Shown here: piece after piece, positions 28,638 through 36,373 of the stretch
Numbering within the stretch: position 1 is the stretch's first letter
How the letters are laid out: each line of letters opens with the position of its first letter
Source: Pseudoalteromonas sp. DL-6
Lineage (GTDB): Bacteria > Pseudomonadota > Gammaproteobacteria > Enterobacterales > Alteromonadaceae
DNA: 64,000 bases
Reading direction: 5' to 3'
Assembly: GCF_004328665.1 (NCBI RefSeq)
Contig: NZ_CP019770.1
Location: forward strand, 1,426,001-1,490,000
Program-made: the position numbers and the translations under genes
Notes under the pieces: generated by a model
What the model saw: only the letters and a program-made list of their open reading frames with translations
Told to the model about the DNA's origin: nothing
Databases searched by the model: none

Positions 28638-28737
28638 TTATAACAAAGCCTTAAAGTCGGATTCGTAACAGTTGGCTCGGTCCGCTTCGCTTCACATTTT
28701 AGCCAACTGTTACTCGCCGCTTAAGGCGGCGTTATGC
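28638..28737 (+). repeat. attC site of cassette 1
   Basis: Bounded by R'' TTATAAC and R' GTTATGC. The centre holds a perfect 13-bp stem GTAACAGTTGGCT / AGCCAACTGTTAC (28665-28677 and 28701-28713), and the outer arms AAAGCCTTAA / TTAAGGCGGC pair imperfectly, giving the usual folded attC hairpin. The R' bases GTTATGCT belong to the next cassette and match that cassette's own R'' AGCATAAC. Confidence 0.88.
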
Positions 28738-30066
28738 TCACCAAAACCAAAAAGATATATTTAAAGCATGAGTGACGAAGATAAAATTAACAAAGATGTT
28801 GATTATTACATCAAGACAAAGGACGGCAAAACCCTCCTTGTCGAGCCTAAGACGCGCCCTCAATCCGAGTATACGAAAAGAATCTGGAGGAACCTCAGCG
28901 AGGATAAATCTGCAGATGATTTTAGCGATATCTTTGCATCTGTCTTTGATGATGTATTCAAAAGCATAAAGGATAAAACTGCTGATTTTGTTGAAAAAAC
29001 TCTTGAGGATTGGGATGCAGAAAGACGTAAAAGTATTCGAGAGTTAAAGGGCCATTATGAAAACGAGACTCTAACATTGATATTAGGTGCTGGCGTATCA
29101 ATGGATTTTGGTTTGCCTTCGTGGGATGAACTATTAAAAAGGCTCTTGGCAAAAACTCTCGAAGAGGATGACTCAGAAAGCCAATTAATGGCTGGAATGT
29201 TTAATTCTGTTTTTGGCCCAAGCAGCCTTATTGCAGCAAGGTACCTAAAATTACATTTTGAACAAGAAAAGCAAAAAGGGACTAGAAAATACCCTTTTGA
29301 AACTGAAGTAAGAAAAGCCCTTTATGAAAATATTACCGATGTCGACAGCCCAATTTATAAAGCTGTTGTCCAACTTTGCGTATCTCCAGGAAAGAACCCA
29401 AGTCTAGACTCAGTAATAACCTACAACTACGATGATATCCTTGAGCAAAAGTTAAAGGAGCTTGATTTAGGTATCAAATTCAAGAGTATCTACACTCTTG
29501 GTATGAATCCAAGAAAGGATGAACTACCTATTTATCATGTACACGGGTTTCTTCCTAGAACTGGTAATGTAACAGATAAGCATGCTGTCATATTGTCAGA
29601 TGATAGCTACCATAAGCAATATATGGATTTATACCACTGGAGCAATCTAGTTCAAATTAACAAATTTAAAGATTCAAACTGCTTATTTATTGGCCACTCT
29701 TTTTCTGACCCTAATTTAAGACGACTGTTAGATATCGCTAAATCTCAAAGAGGTCACGATAAAACTCAGCATTATTTAATTAAACGCAAATACAAAGTAG
29801 AGAAGGTTACTGAAATCCTGACAGAGCTTCTTGCAAAAGATGGATTCTTTGACAAAGAAGGTGCGGATGAAAAACTTGAGACGATAGCTAAAGGACTTGT
29901 TAGAACTGTGCATACATTCGAAAACAATGACGCAAAGTCGTTTGGTGTAGATATTATCTGGGTTGACGAGTTTTCTGATATTGCTAACATCGTAAATGAA
30001 ATATCAAAATAGCATAACAAACGCGTTAGTTAGGACTCTCGCAAGCTCTTGCCTATAACGCGGGCG
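28732..30066 (+). mobile_element. integron gene cassette 2: SIR2-like gene
   Basis: 1335-bp cassette from TTATGCT at 28732 to the attC core G30066. One gene fills it, with 36 bp upstream and the attC immediately after the stop codon, the compact form typical of cassettes. Its first bases are the reverse complement of its own R'' (AGCATAAC, 30011-30018), which fixes both ends. Confidence 0.85.
28768..30012 (+). CDS. SIR2-like domain protein, predicted NAD-degrading defence effector
   Basis: 414 residues. A charged 100-residue N-terminal part (unknown fold) precedes a SIR2_2-type domain: nucleotide loop [16 protein letters not shown] (105-119), VITYNYDD (216-223) with the conserved Asn, YHVHGF (256-261) with the catalytic His, and [17 protein letters not shown] (305-321). 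The Asn and His needed for NAD hydrolysis are present. Proteins of this type act in phage defence by emptying the cell of NAD (established for Thoeris ThsA, DSR and others). No partner gene shares the cassette, so it may be self-sufficient. A role in defence is inference from family and setting. Confidence 0.85.
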   Translation: MSDEDKINKDVDYYIKTKDGKTLLVEPKTRPQSEYTKRIWRNLSEDKSADDFSDIFASVFDDVFKSIKDKTADFVEKTLEDWDAERRKSIRELKGHYENETLTLILGAGVSMDFGLPSWDELLKRLLAKTLEEDDSESQLMAGMFNSVFGPSSLIAARYLKLHFEQEKQKGTRKYPFETEVRKALYENITDVDSPIYKAVVQLCVSPGKNPSLDSVITYNYDDILEQKLKELDLGIKFKSIYTLGMNPRKDELPIYHVHGFLPRTGNVTDKHAVILSDDSYHKQYMDLYHWSNLVQINKFKDSNCLFIGHSFSDPNLRRLLDIAKSQRGHDKTQHYLIKRKYKVEKVTEILTELLAKDGFFDKEGADEKLETIAKGLVRTVHTFENNDAKSFGVDIIWVDEFSDIANIVNEISK

Positions 30067-30072
30067 TTATGT
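30012..30072 (+). repeat. attC site of cassette 2
   Basis: 61-bp site with R'' GCATAAC (30012-30018), R' GTTATGT (30066-30072) and inner pairing of CGCGTTA with TAACGCG. The SIR2 stop codon touches the left end. The R' bases GTTATGTGC belong to cassette 3 and match its R'' GCACATAAC. Confidence 0.88.
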
Positions 30073-30969
30073 GCTAAAAGTTTCGGTATCGGAATAAATT
30101 ATATGTCAAAAATAAATCGAAGCATAAGTACGAAAGATACATCTATTTTGATTGCAAATGCGGGTGGTCGATGTAGTTATAATTTTAATAATGATATCTG
30201 TAACAAAGTTCTAGCAGATGGACGAGTCAACTTAGGAGAGAGAGCACATATCATAGGTGTGAATGGTCCAAGATCTGAATTTAAAACAAATGATTTAGAG
30301 TTGAATGGTTATGAAAATTTAATTTGGCTTTGTAAAGACCATCACGCAATTATTGACCATCCTACCAATCTAAACGTTTTTACAGTATTTGAGCTTCACA
30401 ATATGAAGTCTCGTCATGAACAAAGAGTAAGAACTGGTAGGCTTCCTTATTTTGGCACTGAAACATCAGTTCAGGACTATGCTTCTTTATGTACCTTGTT
30501 TTTATTTCTTGATATCCATGCTTTGTATGGAAATGTAGCTTCATTCCCTCGAATTCATATTAATTTTTATGATGTGGAAGATATGTATGAAGCCTACTGT
30601 ATGGATAATCCTCCTAGTTTGAGTTTGTTTGAACCTCTACTGAGGGATAGATTCGATCGTTTTATAAATTGTTATTTTGATCTTGCCAACCATCTCAGAG
30701 GCTTGCCTAATATTAAAGAGGATCAGTTTAGCGGCTGGATGGAAAAACAATTTGATCAAGTATCCTATCAAAAAGTCGTCATATACTTGGAATCTGTTGA
30801 ATCTCTTATTTCTATAATAGATCAGCGATTCCCGCAAATCTTACAACAAGACGTATACAATGCATTTGACTAAATGCACATAACAAGGCAATGCAATCTG
30901 ACTCTGAATCTGTCACGTTTTTTGCTGCGCAAAAAGACGTGACAGATTGCTACGCAGTTGATTGCGGCG
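30067..30969 (+). mobile_element. integron gene cassette 3: HNH-type gene
   Basis: 903-bp cassette from TTATGTGC at 30067 to the attC core G30969. It holds one gene. Both ends are fixed by the 9-base match between its start and its own R''. It is the last cassette: the R' after it (GTTAAAGTGT) has no matching R'' further right, so it should be the original attI flank. Confidence 0.85.
30103..30873 (+). CDS. HNH-type endonuclease-like protein
   Basis: 256 residues. The N-terminal 90 residues have an HNH-like zinc fold: GGRCSYN with Cys24, Cys33, ERAHI with His49, then ENLIWLCKDHHAIID with Asn72, Cys77 and His80/81. The spacing matches the HNH family that cuts DNA or RNA. The remaining 165 residues are helical with no motif I know and may sense a trigger or bind a partner. 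I start at ATG 30103; a frame open from 30049 would run through the attC. Standing alone in a cassette between SIR2 and the chromosome, it could be a defence nuclease. That role is inference. Confidence 0.75.
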   Translation: MSKINRSISTKDTSILIANAGGRCSYNFNNDICNKVLADGRVNLGERAHIIGVNGPRSEFKTNDLELNGYENLIWLCKDHHAIIDHPTNLNVFTVFELHNMKSRHEQRVRTGRLPYFGTETSVQDYASLCTLFLFLDIHALYGNVASFPRIHINFYDVEDMYEAYCMDNPPSLSLFEPLLRDRFDRFINCYFDLANHLRGLPNIKEDQFSGWMEKQFDQVSYQKVVIYLESVESLISIIDQRFPQILQQDVYNAFD

Positions 30970-30975
30970 TTAAAG
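30878..30975 (+). repeat. attC site of cassette 3 (last in the array)
   Basis: R'' ACATAAC (30878-30884) and R' GTTAAAG (30969-30975). The centre has a perfect 12-bp stem AATCTGTCACGT / ACGTGACAGATT (30907-30918 and 30937-30948) capped by a TTTTTGCTGCGCAAAAA hairpin. Outer arms GGCAATGCAATC and GATTGCGGC pair partly. Confidence 0.82.
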
Positions 30976-31086
30976 TGTAGTGGTCTAACGTTGTTGTAAT
31001 ATCCGTTGATATAATCACTCACACTATGTTTAGCCATCTAATATTGTACGCCGTTATTGCGGCTTTTTTATAGCAAGGAGGTTGCT

Positions 31087-31503
31087 TTGAGATATTTAAG
31101 CATGTTGCTATTCGCACCTTTAATAATATTTCCGGCATTAGGCGTTGTATTTTTATTCGCTAGTATTTTCTCTGTACAACTAGGTGTCACCCAAAGTGGA
31201 CTCTGGGAAGCTTACAAGATGATCAGTTTTTTTGGGGGGGTGATTGCATATATGGGTAATACAGTAATTGGTATTCCTATCATTTTCATTCTTGATAAAC
31301 TTAACCGTTTAACTTATTTAAATATAATGGGTTGTTTACTTTTTCTGGCCTTAGTCTTTGTTATAAAGGACGGCCGCTTATTTTCTTTTAATATTGCATC
31401 ACCCGATAGTACAAAGTACTTATTGTGGAAATACCTTGGCGTACTTTACTTTTCTATATGTGTTGCAACTATTGACTATCTTATGGTTAAAAATAAGCAA
31501 TAG
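31087..31503 (+). CDS. four-span membrane protein of unknown function
   Basis: About 138 residues with four hydrophobic segments (roughly residues 3-30, 45-70, 80-100, 113-130) and almost no soluble part. I take TTG 31087 as start because AAGGAGG stands 5 bases upstream. A TTG at 31057 would include that ribosome site in the coding sequence. It begins 112 bp beyond the last attC, so it belongs to the chromosome flank rather than to a cassette. No family recognised. Confidence 0.7.
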   Translation: MRYLSMLLFAPLIIFPALGVVFLFASIFSVQLGVTQSGLWEAYKMISFFGGVIAYMGNTVIGIPIIFILDKLNRLTYLNIMGCLLFLALVFVIKDGRLFSFNIASPDSTKYLLWKYLGVLYFSICVATIDYLMVKNKQ

Positions 31504-31719
31504 TAAGACATGTTTCTGTCGTGCTTCTTAAATTTTTTTGATAAGTGTGATTGTTTGTGAATTGAATATTAGGTTTACTGTGTACATTGTTGGTTCAATA
31601 AAAATAAAGCTTACAACCATCTTAATTTCTTTGTGATGAATGTCATGTTAGAGTTTCTGGGTTTGAATTAAGCTAACACCGTATGTGAGTTATTATGTCT
31701 AGTGTTTCATGGAGGATGT

Positions 31720-32064
31720 ATGTTTTCAAAAAGTGATGTGGAAAAACTTGAAAAAGACTATAGGCAGGCTAAGGAGGCGTTACCAGATATAGAATACTTA
31801 GGTGGTTACCCTAAATATCCTGAAGTTATTTCTAAATTTATGAATGCTCTATGTGCTCCCCCATGGTTTAAAATTGATTATGACCCACGTGAAGTAAAAA
31901 AGATCATGTCCAATATAGATATTGCTTCCCATGATAATTTACGTAATGTACTAACAAATGCGAATCGTATTGAACGTTTTGGTGATGGACAATGGGCTGT
32001 ACTGTTAAAAGAAGATTTTTTTCCTTTAGTTATATCCCGTGCATACGTACTTACGAAAACCTAA
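31720..32064 (+). CDS. DUF6508-like small protein
   Basis: 114 residues, soluble. The region DNLRNVLTNANRIERFGDGQWAVLLKEDFFPLVISR (about 74-109) resembles the C-terminal helix pair of DUF6508 proteins (L..LLT...R.ERF.DG.....). The function of that family is unknown. GGAGG at 31711-31715 sets ATG 31720 as start, dropping six residues of a longer frame. The family call is moderate. Confidence 0.65.
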   Translation: MFSKSDVEKLEKDYRQAKEALPDIEYLGGYPKYPEVISKFMNALCAPPWFKIDYDPREVKKIMSNIDIASHDNLRNVLTNANRIERFGDGQWAVLLKEDFFPLVISRAYVLTKT

Positions 32065-32147
32065 AAAACAATTTTAATAAGGACGCGTATAGCTCGGCAC
32101 GCGCTCGTTCCTTGCTAATTTAGTTAGCAAAAGCTTTAAGAGAGAAC

Positions 32148-32528
32148 ATGGAAGTATTCAAGTACGTATTTTGGATTTTGACGACTTACTTATTCTTTAC
32201 TCTTTGTCTAAGAGTTTTTTGGTTTGTTAGAAGTCGTTATTATCAGTTAAGTTGGTTTGCAGAGTGGTTCTTAGCCCTTACTTGTTGTGTAGGAATTTAC
32301 GGAGTTGCTTACAATACCCAAATAATAAATCAGGGCTTTTGGTGGTTTGTGTTAGTTTTAATTATCGTAAGTTCTATTTTAAGGTTACGTAGTTTAGTCC
32401 TACAATCTCAACTTAAACAGCTCACAAATTGGCAATTGCTATTTGTTCGTTGCCTAATGGCATCGTTTACATTACCACTAGTAACTGGCGTGTTTTTCAA
32501 TGCGGCGAACTTAAGTGGTATTTGGTAA
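32148..32528 (+). CDS. small inner-membrane protein, unknown
   Basis: 126 residues with about four hydrophobic segments separated by short basic loops (RSRYY, RLRSL). Ribosome site AAGAGAG precedes the ATG. Between the previous gene and this one lies a TTGCTAA / TTAGCAA stem-loop. I do not recognise it and see no motif beyond the membrane pattern. Confidence 0.65.
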   Translation: MEVFKYVFWILTTYLFFTLCLRVFWFVRSRYYQLSWFAEWFLALTCCVGIYGVAYNTQIINQGFWWFVLVLIIVSSILRLRSLVLQSQLKQLTNWQLLFVRCLMASFTLPLVTGVFFNAANLSGIW

Positions 32529-32681
32529 GATTGCTAATAAAGTTTTAGAGTCGATTTTTGCTCTTTTCCCCGTTTAAGTGGACTCTCGAACACAGCAAAT
32601 CTCTTTTAGTTTAAAATAAATCATTGACATAATATGTCGTGGTGGTTACTTTTAATGCATAATATTAAAAGGAAAACTAAA

Positions 32682-33332
32682 ATGGAAATTTGGAATTTAT
32701 TTACTGATTTTATTGTGCAATCAATCACCTTTTTTACTCAAGAAGTGGGCGTAAGCCAAGCGGCTGCTATTATTTTGTTTACCGTTATTGGGCGATTAGC
32801 TTTAATGCCGATTAACCTTGTAGCTATGGCTAATATGGTTAGAAATAAAAAAGCAATTGCCGCACTAAAACCTGAGCTAGATAGCATAAAAAGCAACCAT
32901 AAAGACCAGCCCAGTGAAATCGCAAAATTAACTATGGCGCTGTATAAAAAGCACAATATTAAGTTTATCGATAAAAAAAGTGTGATTAATATGGCAAGCC
33001 AAGGGGTATTTGGCCTTGGAACTTTTCAGGCTTTGCAACAAATTGTATTTAATAGTAAGTTTGCTTGGATTGCCAGTATTGCAAAGCCTGATATTGCGCT
33101 TTCGTTACTAGTGGGGGCTATTACATATTTATCTATAATGATGATGCCAGGTAGCGCAGAACAAACCAGCACCTTATTGTTCCTAATTCCCGCAATTATT
33201 TGTGTGGTTACTCTCGTTAATTTTCCTTCTGCAATTGCTTTGTACTGGGCTACATCCAGTAGTACTAGCTTGTTGCAGTCATTATTAGTAAATAAATATT
33301 TTAAAAACCAGCAAACACAACAAGTTTTGTAA
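32682..33332 (+). CDS. short YidC/Oxa1-like membrane insertase paralogue
   Basis: 216 residues, only the conserved insertase core: first core segment ending GRLALMPINLVAMANMVR, where the Arg matches the groove Arg of YidC, a coiled cytoplasmic hairpin KKAIAALKPELDSIKSNHKDQPSEIAKLTMALYKKHNI, then four further membrane segments with FPSAIALYWATSSSTSLLQSLL, the family's closing motif. It lacks the large periplasmic domain of the main gammaproteobacterial YidC (about 540 residues), so it is an extra paralogue. ATG 32682 has AAAGGAAA upstream. Its substrates are unknown. Confidence 0.85.
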   Translation: MEIWNLFTDFIVQSITFFTQEVGVSQAAAIILFTVIGRLALMPINLVAMANMVRNKKAIAALKPELDSIKSNHKDQPSEIAKLTMALYKKHNIKFIDKKSVINMASQGVFGLGTFQALQQIVFNSKFAWIASIAKPDIALSLLVGAITYLSIMMMPGSAEQTSTLLFLIPAIICVVTLVNFPSAIALYWATSSSTSLLQSLLVNKYFKNQQTQQVL

Positions 33333-33359
33333 AGGTCGCTAAACAAAGGAATGACAATA

Positions 33360-33785
33360 ATGAATATGTGTTATCAACCCACAGCTGATTTAATGGCATC
33401 GGCACTGTTAACCTACACCAATATGCGTGGATATTATGAGCATTATGGTGTTGATTGGCAGCAACTTAAAATATGTGAGCAAATTTCAGACCTTGAAAAT
33501 TGGGATGTTTTGTTAAATGGCGATGTAGTGGGTGCAATGCGCTTGGCTTTTGATGATGAGGGTTGCTATATACGTGACCTACAAGTAGATGCTGCGTTTC
33601 AAAATATGGGTATTGGTGCAGCAGTAATTAATGAGGGGGCTCGTTTAGCTGTGCTCCAAGGTGCTATGCAACTTAGGCTTCGCGTTTTTAAAATAAGTCC
33701 TGCGCACAAGCTTTACACACGTTCAGGTTTCAACATAGATAAAGCAGACGACAGGTTTTATTATATGTCTAAAAGCTTAGTTTAA
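33360..33785 (+). CDS. GNAT family N-acetyltransferase
   Basis: 141 residues with the GNAT fold: motif A IRDLQVDAAFQNMGIGAAVINEGARLA (acetyl-CoA pyrophosphate loop Q-x-x-G-I-G), strand LRLRVFKISPAHKLYTRSGF as motif B. ATG 33360 is chosen because AAAGGA lies 9 bases before it; ATG 33351 directly touches that site. It follows the YidC-like gene by 27 bp and may share its transcript. The acyl acceptor is unknown. Confidence 0.88.
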   Translation: MNMCYQPTADLMASALLTYTNMRGYYEHYGVDWQQLKICEQISDLENWDVLLNGDVVGAMRLAFDDEGCYIRDLQVDAAFQNMGIGAAVINEGARLAVLQGAMQLRLRVFKISPAHKLYTRSGFNIDKADDRFYYMSKSLV

Positions 33786-33894
33786 TGAGCGTGACTTTTA
33801 TTTAAAAAATTAATGTTGCTCAGTCACTGTAGATTAATATTCGCTCATTCACACTGCTATCCCGACAATTTAATAAAATATTTACGGATAGATT

Positions 33895-34134
33895 ATGCGC
33901 TTTTTTACAAACAAAACAGCCACATTAAGTGTTTGCTTTTTATTGCTTGGCACGAGTTTTATGCTGATAGAAAACAGTGTGTATCAATATGTTGATCATA
34001 ATGGTGTTCTACATGAAAGCTTGTTTATGCCTTTGAGCATACTGTGTTTTGCTTTGGGAGTTCTTTTTGTGGTTAGTTCGTTAGCCCGAAAAGTATTCGG
34101 GCTATTTAAAAGTGCTAGGGCTGGTGGGCATTAA
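33895..34134 (+). CDS. DUF3955 small membrane protein
   Basis: 79 residues with two membrane segments around the loop YQYVDHNGVLHESLFMPLS, which is the DUF3955 signature (E..yY..vD.nGvLhEsfFlPlg). The C terminus is short and basic. Function unknown. It is the last rightward gene before the convergent channel gene, with 9 bp between the two stop codons. Confidence 0.8.
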   Translation: MRFFTNKTATLSVCFLLLGTSFMLIENSVYQYVDHNGVLHESLFMPLSILCFALGVLFVVSSLARKVFGLFKSARAGGH

Positions 34135-34143
34135 CCACTGCTG

Positions 34144-34776
34144 TTATTGCTCATTGTTTAAATTAGCGGGCTCTAATAAATTAAATGTCGGTAAGCGCCA
34201 CTTAAAGCGCACCGACGCCATACGAATTAAATAGCCTACCACTAAACTTGCAACCACACTGATATTGTCATCAATGTTGTAGTGGTGCAGTGCTAAGTAT
34301 AAACACGCAACAATAAGCGCTACGCTTGCGTAAAGTTCATGATGAAGCACCAATGGCGCTTGGCGACAAATTAAATCACGCAATAATCCACCAAATACAC
34401 CTGTTACTATAGCTGCGACCACACAAATTCCATAGTGCAAACCCATATTTAACCCAACTTGGCAGCCAATTATACTGAACGCTGCAAGCCCTAAGGCATC
34501 TAGGCGCATAAATATGCCTTTAAATTTAACCACCCATTTGGCCAACCAAGTGGTAACAATACCGGCTAGGCAAGTGATCAGTAAATATTCTGGGTGTTTT
34601 ACCCAAGTCAGAGGGTAGTTACCTAATAAAATGTCTCGCACGCTACCACCACCAATGGCTGTGGCACTGGCTACCAACATAACACCAAACCAATCCATAT
34701 TTCTGCGTCCAGCGCTAAGAGCCCCAGTCATGGCTTCTGCTGTAATACCTATAATATAAACGATGGTTAATAGCAT
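34144..34776 (-). CDS. TRIC-type cation channel family protein (YicG/YadS, UPF0126)
   Basis: 210 residues, seven hydrophobic segments arranged as two repeats of three plus one. Each repeat holds the family's glycine-rich kink: GGGSVRDILLGNYP (about residues 42-55) and GVFGGLLRDLICRQAPLVL. These are the hallmarks of the bacterial TRIC channels, trimeric monovalent-cation pores; their role in bacteria is unclear. Stands alone. The 290 bp upstream, shared with the end of the LacI gene, hold no visible gene. Confidence 0.9.
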   Translation of the reverse strand: MLLTIVYIIGITAEAMTGALSAGRRNMDWFGVMLVASATAIGGGSVRDILLGNYPLTWVKHPEYLLITCLAGIVTTWLAKWVVKFKGIFMRLDALGLAAFSIIGCQVGLNMGLHYGICVVAAIVTGVFGGLLRDLICRQAPLVLHHELYASVALIVACLYLALHHYNIDDNISVVASLVVGYLIRMASVRFKWRLPTFNLLEPANLNNEQ

Positions 34777-35066
34777 GAGATGATCACTTGAAAATTTAAC
34801 ATGAAAATAAAAGCAGGATTGTAGTGATAAAAGCGTGCATTGACGAGTGAAAAATTACATCAAAAACAGCCAGTTTCAGATTAAAAAAACTAATGTGATA
34901 GCGAGGTGTGAATAGCCTGTTAATGCAACGAAAGCACCAGCTTTAGTATTGAAAGCAAAAAGGACAAATGACCGTAAAAATGCAATAAAGCCTGAATTAA
35001 TATAAGGTAAAAGAGCGCTGTCGTCTTTAATTTTGTTGCTTCTTAAAAGTGGTTTTACTGAATGAA

Positions 35067-36086
35067 TTAGCTTGAGCCACGTGCAATTAAACGCGGTGGT
35101 AGTAGGGTACTTTGCACTTGCTCGCCACGGATGAGTTTTAGTAAGTTCTCAACCAACATTTGCCCAGCAATAGTGGTATTTTGTTCTATGGTTGTTAGCG
35201 GCGGATTAATGTAACTGGCAATAGATATATTATCAAAGCCTATCACGGCTACATCTTTTGGTACGTTAATATTGGCTTCTTTTAATGCCCGTATTGCGCC
35301 AATTGCTATAAGGTCGCTGGCTGCAAAAAGTGCATTAAAGGTAATGTTATTAGCAATTAACGAACGCGTGGCGTGATAGCCAGACTCTTCGGTAGAAATA
35401 GCATTGGCAATCTTACGCTCATTAAGTGTAATGCCGTTTTGTTGTAACGCGTCTTTAAAGCCATTAAAGCGGGCAAAAAATTCGGGGCTATGATCAGAGG
35501 CATCGCCTATAAACGCGCAGTCTTTTCGGCTATGTGCCAATAAATGCTCAGCGGCGAGTTTACCGCCGCCATAATTATCGCAACTTATGGTTAAATCAGG
35601 GCGGTTATCAACACTTGCTCCCCAGCAAACAAATTTGGTGTTTTGTTCAAGTAAGGTGTTAAATTTAGGCTGAAAATCTATATAGTCGCCATAACCTAAT
35701 AAAATGATGCCATCTGCACGGTGACTGTCTTCGTAATCTGCCTGCCAATCAGCACTGGCAGATTGAAATGACACGAGTAAATCGTAACCCTCTTTAGCGC
35801 AAGCGCGAGTAATACTGCCCAGCATGGCTAAAAAAAACGGATTGATTTGCGATTCATCTGAGGTCGGATCTTCAAACAACAATAAAGCTAGGGTGCTACT
35901 TTGTTGAGTGCGCAGGTTACTGGCGTTTTTATCAACTTTGTAATTAAGCTTTTTGGCAATGTCATGAACCCGCCTTCGGGTTTCATCATTTACCAAGGGA
36001 CTATTTCGTAAAGCACGAGAAACTGTAGATTGAGACACCCCAGCATAGTGGGCTATATCAAATGAGGTGGCTTTACCTTTCATCAC
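35067..36086 (-). CDS. LacI family transcriptional repressor
   Basis: 339 residues: N-terminal helix-turn-helix with recognition helix GVSQSTVSRALRNSP, hinge helix ending KNASNLRTQ, then the periplasmic-binding-protein-like sensor domain (FDNISIASYINPPLTTIEQ near the end). It diverges from glk; the 287-bp interval holds one TGACACCGGTGTCA palindrome 101 bp from its start. It could regulate itself and glk, or be the repressor of the maltodextrin locus. The sequence does not decide between this protein and the LacI protein at 37402. ATG 36086 or 36083 are both possible and no good ribosome site is visible. Confidence 0.92.
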   Translation of the reverse strand: MMKGKATSFDIAHYAGVSQSTVSRALRNSPLVNDETRRRVHDIAKKLNYKVDKNASNLRTQQSSTLALLLFEDPTSDESQINPFFLAMLGSITRACAKEGYDLLVSFQSASADWQADYEDSHRADGIILLGYGDYIDFQPKFNTLLEQNTKFVCWGASVDNRPDLTISCDNYGGGKLAAEHLLAHSRKDCAFIGDASDHSPEFFARFNGFKDALQQNGITLNERKIANAISTEESGYHATRSLIANNITFNALFAASDLIAIGAIRALKEANINVPKDVAVIGFDNISIASYINPPLTTIEQNTTIAGQMLVENLLKLIRGEQVQSTLLPPRLIARGSS

Positions 36087-36186
36087 GATTACTTATTTAA
36101 GAGGACAATAAGGGGCTATTCTCGTTTATTAGTGATTTTTTTCAAGCTTATTTGTCAATAAAGGCATTTTTTTATTGATTTTTTCA

Positions 36187-36200
36187 TGACACCGGTGTCA
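36187..36200. promoter_or_regulatory. palindromic LacI-type operator in the lacI-glk interval
   Basis: Perfect 14-bp palindrome TGACACCGGTGTCA with central CG, the same as the two copies before edd. Confidence 0.8.
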
Positions 36201-36240
36201 CAATAAGGACGTTTTATCATTTTGTTGTCAAAACGTATTA

Positions 36241-36271
36241 GCTACCTTTATTATTAAAGGTAGCCTTTTTT
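36241..36271 (+). terminator. intrinsic terminator or attenuator in the glk leader
   Basis: Perfect 10-bp stem GCTACCTTTA / TAAAGGTAGC with TTAT tetraloop (36241-36264) and a run of six T (36266-36271). It lies between the operator and the glk start, 103 bp before the ATG, and only the plus strand has the T run. Confidence 0.82.
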
Positions 36272-36373
36272 ACAGTGATAGCTGCTTTGAGGTGATAGCT
36301 CAAAGTAAATAAGTATCAATGATACCCCATTAAAATAATAAGTACTCATTACTTAAACAAAAGAGATAACACT

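Larger units (their letters stand above)
25390..28731 (+). mobile_element. integron gene cassette 1: four-gene ABC-3C-like operon
   Basis: Cassette of 3342 bp set by the attI junction on the left and the attC core G28731 on the right. It holds a 53-codon membrane peptide gene, a CTD-like gene, a middle-component-like gene and an ABC ATPase gene, all overlapping or abutting, followed by an attC. Most integron cassettes carry one gene, so this is unusually large. The first 123 bp precede the first start codon and could hold its own promoter (TTGAAT near 25474), though the -10 is weak. Confidence 0.8.

Noticed and set aside
32070..32135. attC-like stretch (AAGGACGCG...CGTTCCTT followed by TTGCTAA/TTAGCAA)
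   Set aside because: The putative R'' and R' ends do not complement each other and the arms pair poorly.
33813..33995. 60-codon frame overlapping the DUF3955 gene
   Set aside because: It overlaps the better supported frame at 33895 and has no ribosome site or family pattern.
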